From Anisakis pegreffii (Eukaryota; Nematoda; Chromadorea; Rhabditida; Anisakidae): a stretch of DNA of 64,000 nucleotides. The translations under genes were made by a program, and so were the position numbers. The stretch's first letter is position 1; each line of letters begins with the position of its first letter. Below the pieces are notes generated by a model. The model was not told the DNA's origin and made no database searches. It was given only the letters and a program-made list of their open reading frames with translations. The stretch covers positions 1 through 64,000 of the forward strand of contig JAPYMA010002374.1 of the NCBI GenBank assembly GCA_035041965.1, written 5' to 3'. Below, in pieces: positions 10,757-24,100 of this stretch.

Positions 10757-11345
10757 ATGCAACCAAGTTGCTGTGTGTTTTGTTAAGTTTCTTTTATTGT
10801 CATACTGCATGTTTTTATTTTTTGCTTTATTTTTTGAACTATCTTTTCAATACTGTTTCATGTTGCAGTTAGCTTCAAGCGATCGCTTCGTTTTATTGCT
10901 GTTAGCACAAGTGTTGCTGGTTGTTGAGCGTGAATGTATGAGGCTTTTTATTGTATATTCTTGTTTTTTTGTGCTGATATTTATGTGATCGTGTTTTTGA
11001 TAATGCCATGTTTTAACTGCTTGCTTGAAGCGATTCGTATTGTTGTTATTTGTTGTGGTTGTTTTATTGTTGTGAGCAACATAGTTGCTATATTTCATTA
11101 TTCTATTTGATTTTATTTGTTTCATTGTTATGTTATCGTTTTATTAGTGATCTGTCTTGTGTGTAGATAGCTTCAAGCATTTTGTTTCATGTAGCGTTTC
11201 ATTGTAGTTGTATGCAAAATAGTTGCTTTGCTTTGGGCTGCTTCATGTTCAGTTTTCGTTTCTCTTGTTTTATCCTTGAGTGCTATGGTTTTTATAATTC
11301 AGTTTCATAGCAGTGCTGTGTTGTTAATCGCTTCAAGCATTTGCC
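10757..11345. repeat. Diverged tandem repeat, G+T-rich
   Basis: Units of roughly 150 bp recur in diverged form. Each carries GCAACNNAGTTGCT-like and GCTTCAAGC-like words: GCTTCAAGC near 10,872, 11,169 and 11,330; GCTTGAAGC near 11,023; the AGTTGCT word near 10,765, 11,083 and 11,220. The plus strand is strongly T- and G-rich here. Short open frames in it are products of the composition. Confidence 0.5.
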
Positions 11346-12030
11346 ACAATGATGTTATCAAGACCGTAGCCAGCCTATACGACAATTTCGTTTCACCGAT
11401 GCAGGTATATTGTTCATCTTTCTGAGTTAGTTATCTTCATTGGGTTGCTGGTATTTATAAATTGCATTCATTGTTCAAGAAAATAATATGATATTATCTT
11501 TGGAATAACTGCATTTTAGAGAGATATTAGTATGATTTTATTGACATTCATTAATCGTAATTCTTGTTAAGTGGCGTCATGCCAGCTCAGATAGTTTAGG
11601 TAATTTCAATAACTCATCATAATATCGCTGAATCTTGAAAATTCAGTTTACTTGGGTTTCTTTTAATTATTTCATGAAATATCAACAAAGAATCAATCGC
11701 AGTAGGAACTATTTCTAATTAAGTGATGACAAAAATTGATCCAATCGACGGAGGTAAATGCTCAAAACTTTCCTTTATTTGCTCAGTACACCTGTTTCCA
11801 ATCAACCTATTCTAGAATAACTCTCCATCCTTTCCCTGAGTAAGCCATTCTTCCCTTATGTTGATTTCCAATAATCCTGCACGTAATTCAACAGCAATGC
11901 CCATTCATTTAGTCTCACTCACTGCATTCATACAACTCATGTGTACCTCTTGATTTCGTCACTTCTTTCCACCAGTTAAGCACTTTGCACATATAAAAGT
12001 GCCGTAGCGAATAATCAGTTCGCGAAAATG

Positions 12031-12095
12031 CCAGAATTGATGGCACAACGAAGTGTCAGACAATATTTGACACTTCGTTGTGCCATCAGTTCTGG
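12031..12095. repeat. 28-bp hairpin with 9-nt loop
   Basis: Left arm 12,031-12,058 (begins CCAGAATTGATGG) and right arm 12,068-12,095 pair over 28 positions with one G-T wobble and a 9-nt loop. The shape and arm length resemble a microRNA precursor or a small foldback element. No gene overlaps it. Confidence 0.9.
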
Positions 12096-12218
12096 TAACG
12101 TTAATGTTGTATTTTATTCTTCAATCGTCCCTTGTCTTGCATGTGTATGTCCTTGTCTTTCTAACCCACTAATACCACTAACAAGAGCATGTTGTTTTGC
12201 ATGATACTAACCCAACTA

Positions 12219-12253
12219 ACCCGTAATTGGAGATTAGGGCCGAAATTACGGGT
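12219..12253. repeat. 10-bp perfect inverted repeat
   Basis: ACCCGTAATT at 12,219-12,228 and AATTACGGGT at 12,244-12,253, with a 15-nt loop. Second of three foldbacks within 315 bp. Confidence 0.85.
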
Positions 12254-12273
12254 AATAACATTAACTGTGATTG

Positions 12274-12344
12274 TAAATGTTGGACAGGTGAGCCATTCTA
12301 TGGCTTGCTGGCCCATACATCTCCCTGAAGATGTCCAACATTTA
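12274..12344. repeat. 13-bp inverted repeat with nested hairpin
   Basis: TAAATGTTGGACA at 12,274-12,286 pairs exactly with TGTCCAACATTTA at 12,332-12,344. Inside lies a further hairpin, AGCCAT TCT ATGGCT (12,291-12,305). Confidence 0.85.
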
Positions 12345-13150
12345 AGTATTGGATGCGTTTGTCAATCGAGTTCTTGGATTGTTTGAAAGTGTTTCAAATT
12401 TAGGTTTAGTTTGTTAACGGTGATCATTGGTTGAAGGTAGCTAAATACACACGACAATCTCTGCGATTCGAAGTGTTTTTAGTTGTACTCTGAATAATCA
12501 TATGTATTAATATTGTTATTCAAATTTATACGATATTTATTATATATCAGATCTCGAATCAGCATTTATGTTTTGATGTCAAGACTAAATTTCCAACGTA
12601 TTTCAATCTTTTCGAATTCAAGCGCTCATTTACAACTCAAACGACATCAATTGAGCTAAGGATCAAGTCAACCCACAATGATTTCAGTGATTTTGAAAGA
12701 AGAGTCCAACGAAGTTTCCTACCATTGGAGATCGTCTGTTCTGCATGAACGTACAAGAATTGCAAAGCTCATGCTGCATCTGCACGAAGTCTTTTCGAAC
12801 ACTAGAGTAACCGTGAGACAGAAATAAATTTTATGAGACTAATGTCCGATGACGAGCAACTGGAAACCATGAAATGTTGCTCCATTCAAGAAGCACACTT
12901 TGATAAAAATGGTAGTATGATGAGTAGCACTGAAAACCATGAAAGTAATGTTTAACTTTACTGCTACCCACGCACCATATCCGCAACACGCTAATTCTCC
13001 ATAAGAAACATCCCGAAGGTAGCGTCAACAAAAAACTCAACCTAGGTACACACCTACAAGACGTTATCTGAGTTGCTGGGCAGCGCTCTTTTCAATACAC
13101 AATATTTCTAACCATCAATACATTCATTTGCCCGGCAATATCACAATTAC
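12345..13150. other. No supported gene
   Basis: A 49-codon frame from ATG 12,678 to a stop at about 12,827 is open but has no recognisable motif and no clear partner exon. Otherwise only AT-rich sequence is seen. Confidence 0.35.
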
Positions 13151-14700
13151 CATCTCTAAAGAACCGTTCTTCTCAGGTATGCCCTGCGTCATAGCGATTA
13201 ACTTAATTCAACGAATTCCCCAGATGTTCCAATTTTAGAAAAATATATATTTCGTTGGACAGTTCCGCTTATCATCAGACAAACAGCAGAATTACTGAAG
13301 GTATCTCGGTTGTTTGCCAGCGTTCCTTGAAATACACTCTATCTGAATCGATCATTCAAGACATTTACGCGGCACGAGGATTGTCATCATCAGATTAACC
13401 GTACTCTCAGGATCATATCATTATCTGCTAACCCATTCGATCCAGCGGAACCTCTACATTCAAAATATTACACATCCTGCAGAGCAATTCAGCTTATATG
13501 AGAAAATATAGCTATTTTCATAAGTCTATCTCAAATCCATAGCAGTTCCATATCAAGCCATCCGTACCCTCAAGTTTGCTCGATAACATATGAATTTCTT
13601 TGCAGCATTCGATTGCTCAGGATCTCCACATACAGAATATCATGTGCTTCACGGAGCAATAACGATTAGCTATCTTCTCAATGCTACATCGGATGCCATC
13701 TTCCAGCCTGCCGTACCCTCAGCTTTGCACAGTAACATATCAATTCCTTCACACCAATCGATTAAGCAGGATCTCTGTATTCACAAAAATATATATTTTG
13801 TCGGGCAATTTTGCTTAGTTGAGGAGATTTGGCTACTTTATTAACGGTATTTCAACTAGCGCTATGGTGTTCGTTGTTATGCAATTGATCACCACAGGTC
13901 AATAGATATTATACATTGCTATGGAAATATAGATTTGATGCATTCAAGCCTACCGTCTTCTCAGGTTTGCCAAGCAACATATTGATATTTTTATACCTTT
14001 CGATCGAGCAGAATCTCTGCATTCTAAAAATGGAAATTTTACCGAGAAAATCTACCTTTGCAAGGAGATATAGCTATTTCAATGATGCTGTAGGGATTAG
14101 CACAATCGAGCCTACCGTACCCTCACATCTCACCAGTAACATATCAATTCCTTCACACCAATCGATCAAGCAGGATCCCTGTATTCACAAAAATATATAT
14201 TTTGTCAGGCGATTTTGCTTAGTTGAGGAGATTTAGCTACTTTATTAAAGCTCTCGCAACTAGCGCTGAGCTGCTCATTATTATGCAGTTGATCACCACA
14301 GGTCAATAGATATTATACATTACTATGGAAATATAGGTTTGATGCATTCAAGCCTACCGTCTTCTCAGGCTTGCCAGGCATCATATAGATATTTTTACAT
14401 CGTTTGATTGAGCAGAGTCTCTGCTTTCAAAAATGAAAATTTTGCCGAGAAGCTTCACCTCTGCGAGGAGATATAGCTATTTTAATGATGCTGCAGGGGC
14501 TGGCACATTCGAGCCTACCGTACCTTCACCTTTCACCAGTAACATATCAATTCCTTCACACCAATCGATCAAGCAGGATCTCTGTATTCACAAAAATATA
14601 CATTTTGTCCGGCGATTTTGCTTAGTTGAAAAGATTTAGCTATTTTATTAAAGCTCTCGCAACTAGCGCTGAGGTGCTCATTGTTATGCATTTGATCGTT
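13150..14700. repeat. Eight-monomer tandem array with 404-bp double period
   Basis: A CCGT(A/C)(C/T)(C/T)TC-type landmark recurs at 13,164, 13,399, 13,562, 13,711, 13,953, 14,115, 14,357 and 14,518. From 13,711 on the spacings alternate 242, 162, 242, 161, so the higher-order unit is 403-404 bp and is made of a long and a short monomer. Shared words include AACATATCAATTCCTTCACA, TCGATCAAGCAGGATC and TATATTTTGTC. The left half is more diverged. Open frames of 68-106 codons at 13,916-14,639 arise from the repeat itself. Confidence 0.85.
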
Positions 14701-15177
14701 ATAGATCAATAAGGCTTTTGCGTTGCGATAGATTCACTAGAAATGTTTAAACGTTTCGCGCCTTTAAAATTGCATTCAAACATTAAACTAGAGCGTTATG
14801 TAAGTATGATAGAAATTTCATGAATTCTTCATAAATAAGCAAGCATCCCAAGATAATCTGCGATAAGTTAACCGTTAGATTGTCGCTGGAATTAAGTTTG
14901 TGTAGATTTGATCTAAATTTAGCGGATAATTCTTCACTGGTTGGAGAAAATGTGATGAAAATTGAGATAATTGATTAATATTGTTTCAAAATAGATTGCT
15001 TACTTTTTGTTTTTCGACTAATTATTGTTGTTTCAGGTCAGAACCGAACAGCGGGGAAGATTTTAAAAAATTTTTCAATTCGCTACCTTAGCGCATTTGC
15101 AAATCTTATGCGATTCATCACTCTTTCTGCTATTTCTGGTGATTTATATAATCGTGCTCGTGAAGAGTTTCTTTAAA

Positions 15178-18100
15178 ATGGATACGAATGCTGTCACGTC
15201 CACACAAACAGCTTCTGTTGAGCATCGAGTAAGTGTTCAATACAACTGATTTTACAGATATGTGCGGGTAATTGACCTTCTCGTGTAAATAGTAGTTTTT
15301 TGAGGAATTATCGGGTTGCGAAATGGAATTGAAGCAGAAAGAAGATGAGCTGAGGACGTTAAAAGTTGACGTTTTGAGGCTCGAAGAAACCGTCAAGGAG
15401 CAGGCTGATATGATTGAGGTGAATTCACAATGTTTACATATTCTTCATTCAACTCCTCAAGCTCTGCGTTCGTTACCTGAACTTGGCTTGCGAGATAATA
15501 GCGATTATGTGTATAAGATTGTGAAGTTTTGAATCATTACCACTTTCGATTCAGTACAATCTGACTATGGTTGATTAATAGATTGATTTAACGAGCCGTG
15601 AAAAAATTATGATATGGTCAGATTGAATTTTAAGATCAGACTCTATAGATTTCCCCTCCTGTAACAAGTACTGTTTATTTGATGATATAACATTGAGTAT
15701 GTGAACTTTTCTAAATTTTCTGTCCATTGTTTCATTTCACTTTTTTTAAAAGCATTCTTGCTGAAATCGCAAAAAAAACAAAAAAAACAAATGAATTGCA
15801 GAGGTTGAAAACTGAGCTACAATCAAAGGCATCATCACCGAGTGAAAGGGCTCTACTCTCCACCAGTCATCGCATATCCGAACAAGAAACGCGCGTGCTC
15901 CATTTCACTATCTCACAGCTTCGGTATTGGCGATTTTCTCGTTCATTTCCTCAAAATGCTTGAACAATTTCGGAAGAATATTTAAGCCAACACTACTTCT
16001 GATTGGCTGCTGTGCTAAAAACGATACAGATGAAAGGCAGCTTATGTTTATGATATGATAAATTGAGTTTTCGATGCGTGTTGATATTTCACTGATGAAT
16101 GCGGGTGTTCTGGAAGCTCTACGAAATAAAACACACAAAAAAGGTGTTCCTAACTTAGATTGGGTGTACGTTACGCTTTCGCAATAGTAATATAACATGT
16201 GAATTGAGACATCAAATCAAATTCCATATAACGAAAAACAGCTATGAATTATTGTAATGAATGTTTTCAGTGACGAATTACGCGAGTCTAAACAAGAGGT
16301 GCAATCAACGCGTGCCATCTTAGAAACACAAAAAACTCTGTGTGCAAATCAGGTGATTTTTAAAGAATAAATTTTGCATTTTTTTTCGGAATCGCTATTT
16401 TCTGCAAATGTTTTTCGACAAATGCCATTGTCACGTGCTGTAAACGAAGTGAACTTGTTTGAATTGAAGGAGAAAGAGATATGCAAAAGAAGACAGCAAT
16501 TGGATGAAAGTGTTGAAGCACTGGAACAGATGCGTGAAGAGTTGAAAGAGGCGAGGAAAAAAGCGAGTGGATTGGACTGGAAGTTGAAGGAGCGAACTTT
16601 GAAAGAGCAAATTGAAACCGAACGCTTGGAATACACCAGAAAAATAACCACATTAGAAGCCAGAATTAAAATGGTTCAGTGCATTTATTATTTGTTTTTC
16701 GGTATTCATCGATTCTTTAAAAATTTCATGAGGAATTTTTTTTTGATACAAATTTAGGGCTATTTATTCAATGAACTTGTTGGATTTGCTGCAGTGAAAT
16801 GTTGAACACATTGGATTCACTGAATTGAAATGGTTGACAACTTCTACAATAGTATCTGTTTAGATGCGTCAACGAGAAGATTCAATGTTGGAGGATATCG
16901 AAAGATTGAGAACGTCATTGGAAGAATCGCAAAAGAATCACGAAGAACACATCAAAAGTTGCACTCAACAAGCGCAAGAACTGCGCGAAAAGACCGACGA
17001 GGTGATGTCTTTCGAGAACTTATTTTCTAAAATATTGTTTTGCACCGATACGACCACTGCACTGAACTCTTTTGATTTGTTTCATATTGATGAAAACACC
17101 GTTAAAAGAATAACAGTTCGGCACCAGACATCTACTCATATAAATCAACTCATCAACGAGTTTACTGATAAGACTTTCGGAGTGAAATAATCGCCCGGTT
17201 TGGATATTCAAGTGAAAATTTTGATGCTTTATCCTGGTTATTGAAAGTGCCAAAGTGATGAGAATGCAACAATGTCGAGTATCATTCCAACAAATCAAAT
17301 TCGTATCGAATGTTTAGCGTTGGAAAATATTATAATTCTTGGTTCTTTGCTGCATTAGGGAGTAAGAAAAATGTTTATTGTAGTTGAATTGTAGATTGAG
17401 AGTTACGTAACGAAAGTGCATTTGCTATCTACGTGCATTTTTAAGGCGTCTTCGTAACCATACCAGTGAGTCCTCTGCAACGATGAGAGACACTCTAATA
17501 TTTTCACAGACAATTTTTAGTTTTTACAATGATCTATTGCTGTGTTAATTTCAGCTTTCAACTCTCAGATGTCGCTTAGAAGCGGTCGAATCAACAAAAG
17601 CTCATCAAAATACAACATCACAACGTAGCGATTCTATGGAAGATATGCTTGTATCGCAAGTAAAATCGTTAACAGCACAAATCAACGAGATGAGATCTGC
17701 GCGAAATTACGATGAAGTTTGTCATTCTTATTGTTTGTCCAACAAAAAAAATTTTTTTTGAAGAATCGCATCTATTTCCGTTAGTCTATGTCAATCCGTT
17801 GTGCAATTTCGTCCAATTCGTTTCCATACCGGCTCTTTTCGTGGACACAGTCCTCCTCATTTCAGTGAACTAAGGGATCAGCGATATGAAAGTTGTTAGT
17901 TTCTGACACCCTATGAGTGAGTTTTTCCATTTAGCCGGAGGAATGCATGGAAACTGGTTCTAGAGATGGAAATCTATAGGGAATTGGTGATTAACTTTTA
18001 CTCGCAATTAAGCGCTGATTTAGATTGAGCGAACTTGAATGAAGTTAGATTTCGACATCATCTGATCAGCATTTAAGTTTATTAGTTAATGGTTTTCGCA

Positions 18101-21100
18101 TTTGTTTTCAGCACGTATCAAATCTGGAGAAGAATGTTGGTTCGTTGAGTGCAACGAACGAATTTCTTGAGAAACAATTGAAGGACTCGAAAACTGAAGT
18201 GACCCGTCTTAAAGAGGTATTACATTTAATGTGACCTAAAATGAGATGTTTTTTGTTTCTTCAAAATCATTTTCTTTGTGACATTCGCATGAGTGAGTAA
18301 CTGTCCGAAAGTGTAGTTCAGATAGGCGAAAGATGATAAACAGCATCCGTTGGCACACACATACATAAATGATATCGATAATGAGCGTTTTGTAGCTCTC
18401 GTTTGATTTTATCGTTTATTGCCACGACGATTGATGACGATTGATTTTGATCGGTGATTATCAAAATACATAACCGATTTGAAAGACGCAAACGCCTGAA
18501 AGTGTTCGACTGTATCCTCGAATGAAAATTTCAATTTGTGCTTATTGCTAGGAATTGGAGAAGTGCAGAAAAGAAATAAATGACCTGAAAAGTGAGATCG
18601 AGAAGGGCGAACAGCGCTTGGCGGAATGCGAGAATAAAGCTGAGTTGACGAGTCGTTATTTGGCCGATGAAAACAGCAAAATTAAACAACAAAAAGCTGA
18701 GATCAGGTGAGAATGATAGCTTTTGAAGTATGCAGTTGAAGGCGAGAAATCGAACTTTTCATATTTCGTTGGAAAAAGATTGCTTCGTCTCCGTTGAGAC
18801 TCCATTTGGACTGACGATTTTATCATTTGGTTCTTGAATTCAAAACGATTGGATTTCAATGTGCAAGATGAAAGTTTGTATCGAACTGTTAATCGTGTTC
18901 GTATCGGCCACAGAACCGTTTCCATTATTCTATTGTCATTGTAATTATAAGTTGTACGTTTTTGAAGATGTGAATTAATTGCTCTGAAACGAGAATACGC
19001 GAAACTTCGTGATACGACACAAACCACAGCGAATGAGGTAATTTCGTTACATTCAATTGTTCAATGATCTGTTCACGGATTATCGCTCGATGAAATGAGT
19101 TGTTTTCGATCTCTGCTTCACACTCATTTCTCTGATCATCGTTTAGTGTTCTCAAATTTGCATATGGAAGATTTGTTACGTGATCGTTTTGAACAGTTTA
19201 CAGTGTGCAAAATTTTTGGCGTTGGCTTCATTAATGAGTTATTATTTCGAGTGTTTGCTCATGATCAGTTGTTTTACTGACAAAAAATGATAGTAGAGTA
19301 TTGTTCATTGTTGAGTTCACCTACAGTTAATTACTTCTCTTATGTTCAGTTAAAATTGTTTATTTGAAGTTGCGTAAATTCCCTCACTTCAGTTGTTATA
19401 ATGTTGTTAATGTTTCGTTTTCGGTTATCGAATTGATCATTTTAAAGAGTGAATTGAGCGAACTTCGCCAAGAGATCACGTCGTTGAATCAGAAACTTCA
19501 GTTGGCCGATGAGGCATTGCGAGAACGAGTGGTGCCAATCAAACTGGAGCCGATCGAGGTGAAGAGCGTGCATTTCGACTATTGCAATATTTCACTAATT
19601 ATACTTTTGCCATCACTGCATTATTTTTTGAAAAAATGACATAACTAAAAAATTTTGCGTAAAACTTATTTTCATTCATTCAGCAATTCTTGATGAAACT
19701 CAATTCTACCTTATAGAGGTCGTGCGGCGACGACCACGTTTCATTTACACATCTGTAAACATTGTATCATTTGGCTTTTATTATTGATTATGCTGATGAT
19801 GAGTTTGTAGATTGATACTTCGACCGTTTCGAGAAAACAAGAGATGGGCAGAAAGGACGTACGGGACAGTGAACAGCAAGGAACGACAACTGAGAGTGCA
19901 GAGGCAGGCAAGGAAAATCGTGCACCACTGCATAAGGTACGTATCCGTTTTGTTTCTGACTCATTCATTAAGTTGCTCAAAAGTGAAAAATTCTTTAAAA
20001 AAATCGAACTGTCTCTTTGCAGCCTCAGGACAGTTGCACTCAGACGCATCGAACGGAGAGCGTGTCGATCAAAAAGGAGCAATGCGAGGAATGCGTAAAA
20101 TTAAATGAACAAATTGTTTCGCTGAAGAATCACGTCAAAACTCTTCAGTCAAGTGATCAGACACCAAACGATCAGAAGGTATCACTTCATTGCAACTCTG
20201 TTTCATTTGAGTGTGCGGCGTGTGCTTCGCGTTTATTCCAGATATAAGTCATATTTTATCACTGTCATCATTCGTTCACCTTTTTTGATCTTAAAAAAAA
20301 TCGCTCTATAGACTGCTTATGATCATATTTCTTGCAGCTTCATGCTTTTTCACGTTGAAGTATCCTCGTTGCCATTGATTCTTTTTGTACTGTTCTACAG
20401 CATATTCTAAGGAGATTGTGTTGATGGTTTATTATGTTGAGAAAATCGTTTGTTGTGCTAAGAATCATGTTGTTTTGTTGATGGCAGTTTCGAGTGAAAC
20501 TCATTCATTTACAGAACGAAAGAATGGAAAAAGAGTTGAACGAGAAGTGTGCCATTCAAAAAGCGATCGGTGCAAAATTGCAAAAGGAGCTGGTTGAGGC
20601 ACGATCGAAGAACGATGAATTACGAAAGGCGTTACACGTTCTCGATGAACAGTGCGATAAGCTGATGGTCATTTTTATTGCTCACTGTGAAATATGGTTG
20701 CGAAATTATTGCGATGCTTTGTTTGGAATAGGATGGAAGTTGCGTGTGAGGATGGAATGGGAATGAAATTGCGTGTGTGCGTTAAGGGAGGATTTGAATT
20801 TTTGTTGTTTTAAGGAGGTGAAAAGACGTGCGGAAGCGGGACGTAAGAAGGCAGTGGACCGAGTTGCGGCGATCAACGAAGAGTTGAACGAGACGCGTCG
20901 TGAGAAGGATCGTTTACAGCAGACTGAAGTGGATTACAAGCGATTGTTACAGGAGAGGGAACGTCTCGTCAAGAAAATCGACTATCTGACGGTATTTATA
21001 CGCCCATGTTCTTTGTACAAATTCGGTCGCGAGCAAAAATTCAATCCGTTTTATGTGAATCAATGCGAAATGCAACTTCAATTCACTTGAGTATTTTTGA

Positions 21101-24100
21101 AAAAATGCGAATAAGAGGTTAGTAACCTGATTGAATCACTGCGAAAGTTCCACAGAAAATGCGTCATAATGTTTTGTGGAATATATCGAAATGAATTGTC
21201 AAGTGAGAAGGAAATTTTGCAGTCGTGATCGATGTTTGCATTTGAATTTAATGAATTTGACGGAGATGTTCATTTGATGTTTTCAGGAAGAATTACACGA
21301 AACACATACGGATTATCGTGGAGAGCTGGCAAAGTTAGCGAAGCAAATGAACGAAACGAAACGCAATGACGCATCCGGAAGTGAATCGTCGGCGATTAAG
21401 GTTCGGTCGATTTTCATTAGAATTCACTTGAAACTCATTCCGCACAACAAGGCAGCATTCAGCGACAGCAATCGCTCAGTTGACACCCTTGTTTTCATAA
21501 AGAGACATTGTTTCGATTGCCTTGTGGAAAAGTCGAAGTTGATAATGAAAGAGGAGGTGCGAAGTCGGCTCTGAAATCACCCAAATGGCTTCGCATATTT
21601 TAGATTAGTCCGACAATTTCGTTTGGCTGAACTAATAACATTGCTTTCTGCCGTTCCCCGAGCGAATTGCTTGTTGTGGTTTATCGTAAGAATATTGTGT
21701 ATGGTATTACGGTTGAATTGATTTTAAGGTTGAAGCGTTGGAAACGGAAAAACGTCAAATGGAGAGTACACTGAGATCAATGGAACGTCAGGTGGAACAG
21801 TCCAAGAATGAATGCGATTTACGCGATAACGAGGTGACGATTACTCGAGCACTTCATTGCGGAATAACTAATGAAAAATTCGATATTAATAAAAAAATGA
21901 TATTTTTCATTAATGATACAAATGAAAAATTCTCAGTGTATACCTTCTATATCTGTTGTTCCATTTAATGAAGTCAAAATGATTCGATTTGTAAATGAGC
22001 CGCCACGTTTTGCAGGTGAAAGAGCTTCGTGCTTCACAGTGTGAACTTATCGAAGAAAACGCTAAATTACGTGATGGTCTTGCAATAGCTATTGCAAAGG
22101 CTGAGAGATTCAAGGAAGACTTGGAAATTGTGAAGGATGCGAATAGTGCGTTGAATGAGGATTTAAAGAAAGCACGAGATGATAAAGTGCGTCTTTTTAA
22201 CAATTACAAGCGCCTTTCTTCTATTCATTTTTGGATGTTCCTCTTGTGGATGTCAATAACCAATAGATTTTTTGAAAGATTTGTACATTTTCCATTTTTT
22301 CGTACAACATTCGAATGATCGCTTGTGTCCATTGAGTTTTATTTTTGATTATGTTTTTGACATAGTACTATCAGTATTGTTATTGTGTTGGATTGAAAAA
22401 AAAGAGCAACAAAAATTTCAGAGTAATGCAATTGTACGAGCGGATACGTTACAACAAGCAATAGGTGAAAAGGAGCGATTAGTCGCATACTTACAAAGTC
22501 AGTTGCACATGCGTTCAACAACCAAAATCAAACATTCTTCATCGTCAAGATCGACACTCATTTCGGTGGCTAGCGAAAGCTCCTTGGCCGTACGTTCATC
22601 TGATCCATCTCTATTCATTATTCCACTTTATTATGATCGAACCCCATTTGAAGTGAACCGATTCGCTTGATTTACCGGTTGTGATTGTGTTTTTTTAATA
22701 TGCCGTTCACTGATGGTATGATATTAGAGAAAGGAACTTCTCTGAAATCATACCATTTACGGGATTTAACTACCGCAGCTACGCAAATAATGAAACATTT
22801 CTTGGAAGAAGATTTCATGGCGATGTTCTGTGTGAAAATTTCTCGAAAGATATTCGAAAGATGTGATGAAACATGAATCGATCGAGTAGAAATTTTTATT
22901 CAGGATGTTGAAATAAGCGATCAGGACGAGCAGGATAATGTGCCATCACGAAAACGCAGCATTCAACAAGGCAATGGTCAGTGTGCCGTTTGTTTATTGT
23001 TATTTTATGAGCACAATTATTTGTGTTTCAAGCAGTCAAATTTCATGAATGGGTTACAAGGTAGCTGTGGAGAGAGAACTAGAAGCGTAAAGAACTCATC
23101 AGCAGTTTCGATTATTAAATCTTATTTTAACTGGAGAAGTGATTCATCATTGTGGATGTTTGAAATGTGCAATATGTCGCTTATCAAATGCAATTATTGC
23201 GCGATGTCAAAAATTTTCAGAATTATCAACGCGAATCACGCGATACACGAGTGTCTCAGTACCGCATAACACTCCTTTCAATTCAACGTCTGCCAACGAA
23301 TTGTCACGCACACCGTATGTGTTCATTTCTCATCAAATCTTCGAATTTGTTCTTTTTTGTGTGGATTGTTCCTCATTTCGAAGGTGGCATATTTGCTAGA
23401 GATTGTCAACTACTGGACATAGCTAAAATTGACTTAATGTTGAGTAAGTAATCAGTTGTTGTTGTTAAGGATCGCGGATCATTTTGAAAATTCAGCGAAG
23501 AATCTAGCACTTACATCACCAACGCCGACTCGCGTTGGTACTATGAAACATGACATTCCACATCGATGGAAAACATTTCTTGTTCTTAAACAGGTTTGTT
23601 TAACGAATTATTTTCCATCGTTCAAAGCGTAAGAAGAGCCCGATAAATGCGGGAAATAGTTCAATTTTTGCTATTCAGATTTTATACAGTCTGCATTTTG
23701 CTATCAGCAAGAAAATTAGATTGTGAGTTATTCAAACGCCAGTATATTATCACGCTTCAAAAGAATGATGCAGAATTAGATATATGGAATATGTAAATTT
23801 TTAAACATTTAATTTCAAATTTCAGGCCAAATGTATTGGTTGTTATGAGGGGTTAGCTCGTATTCGACACGCTATGAAGTGTACAGGTGCAGCATTTCGT
23901 TGTTTAATTTCTGCTTTATAATTATCCGTAAATATATTCTTATCACTTTTTTCACATTGAAATTTCTCATTGATTCTATCAAAAACTGATATCCAGCGTT
24001 ACTGTTTGACGTTTTGGATTTTTTCAATTTGTAAAATGAGTGTGATTATATTGTGTTATGACGATGTTGGGTTGGATGCTTACAAGTGATGAGAGTTTGT

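Noticed and set aside
13590..14639. Several open frames of 68-106 codons, seemingly a repeated protein
   Set aside because: They lie in the 404-bp tandem array and repeat with it; openness comes from the repeat, and no start, splice or family signal supports them.
13150..14700. CRISPR-like regular spacing
   Set aside because: Units are 160-400 bp and diverged, with no short constant repeats or unique spacers, in a eukaryotic genome.
12096..15177. Search for a citron kinase domain upstream of the coiled coil
   Set aside because: No glycine-rich loop, VAIK, HRD or DFG-type motif was seen in any frame between 12,000 and 15,178.
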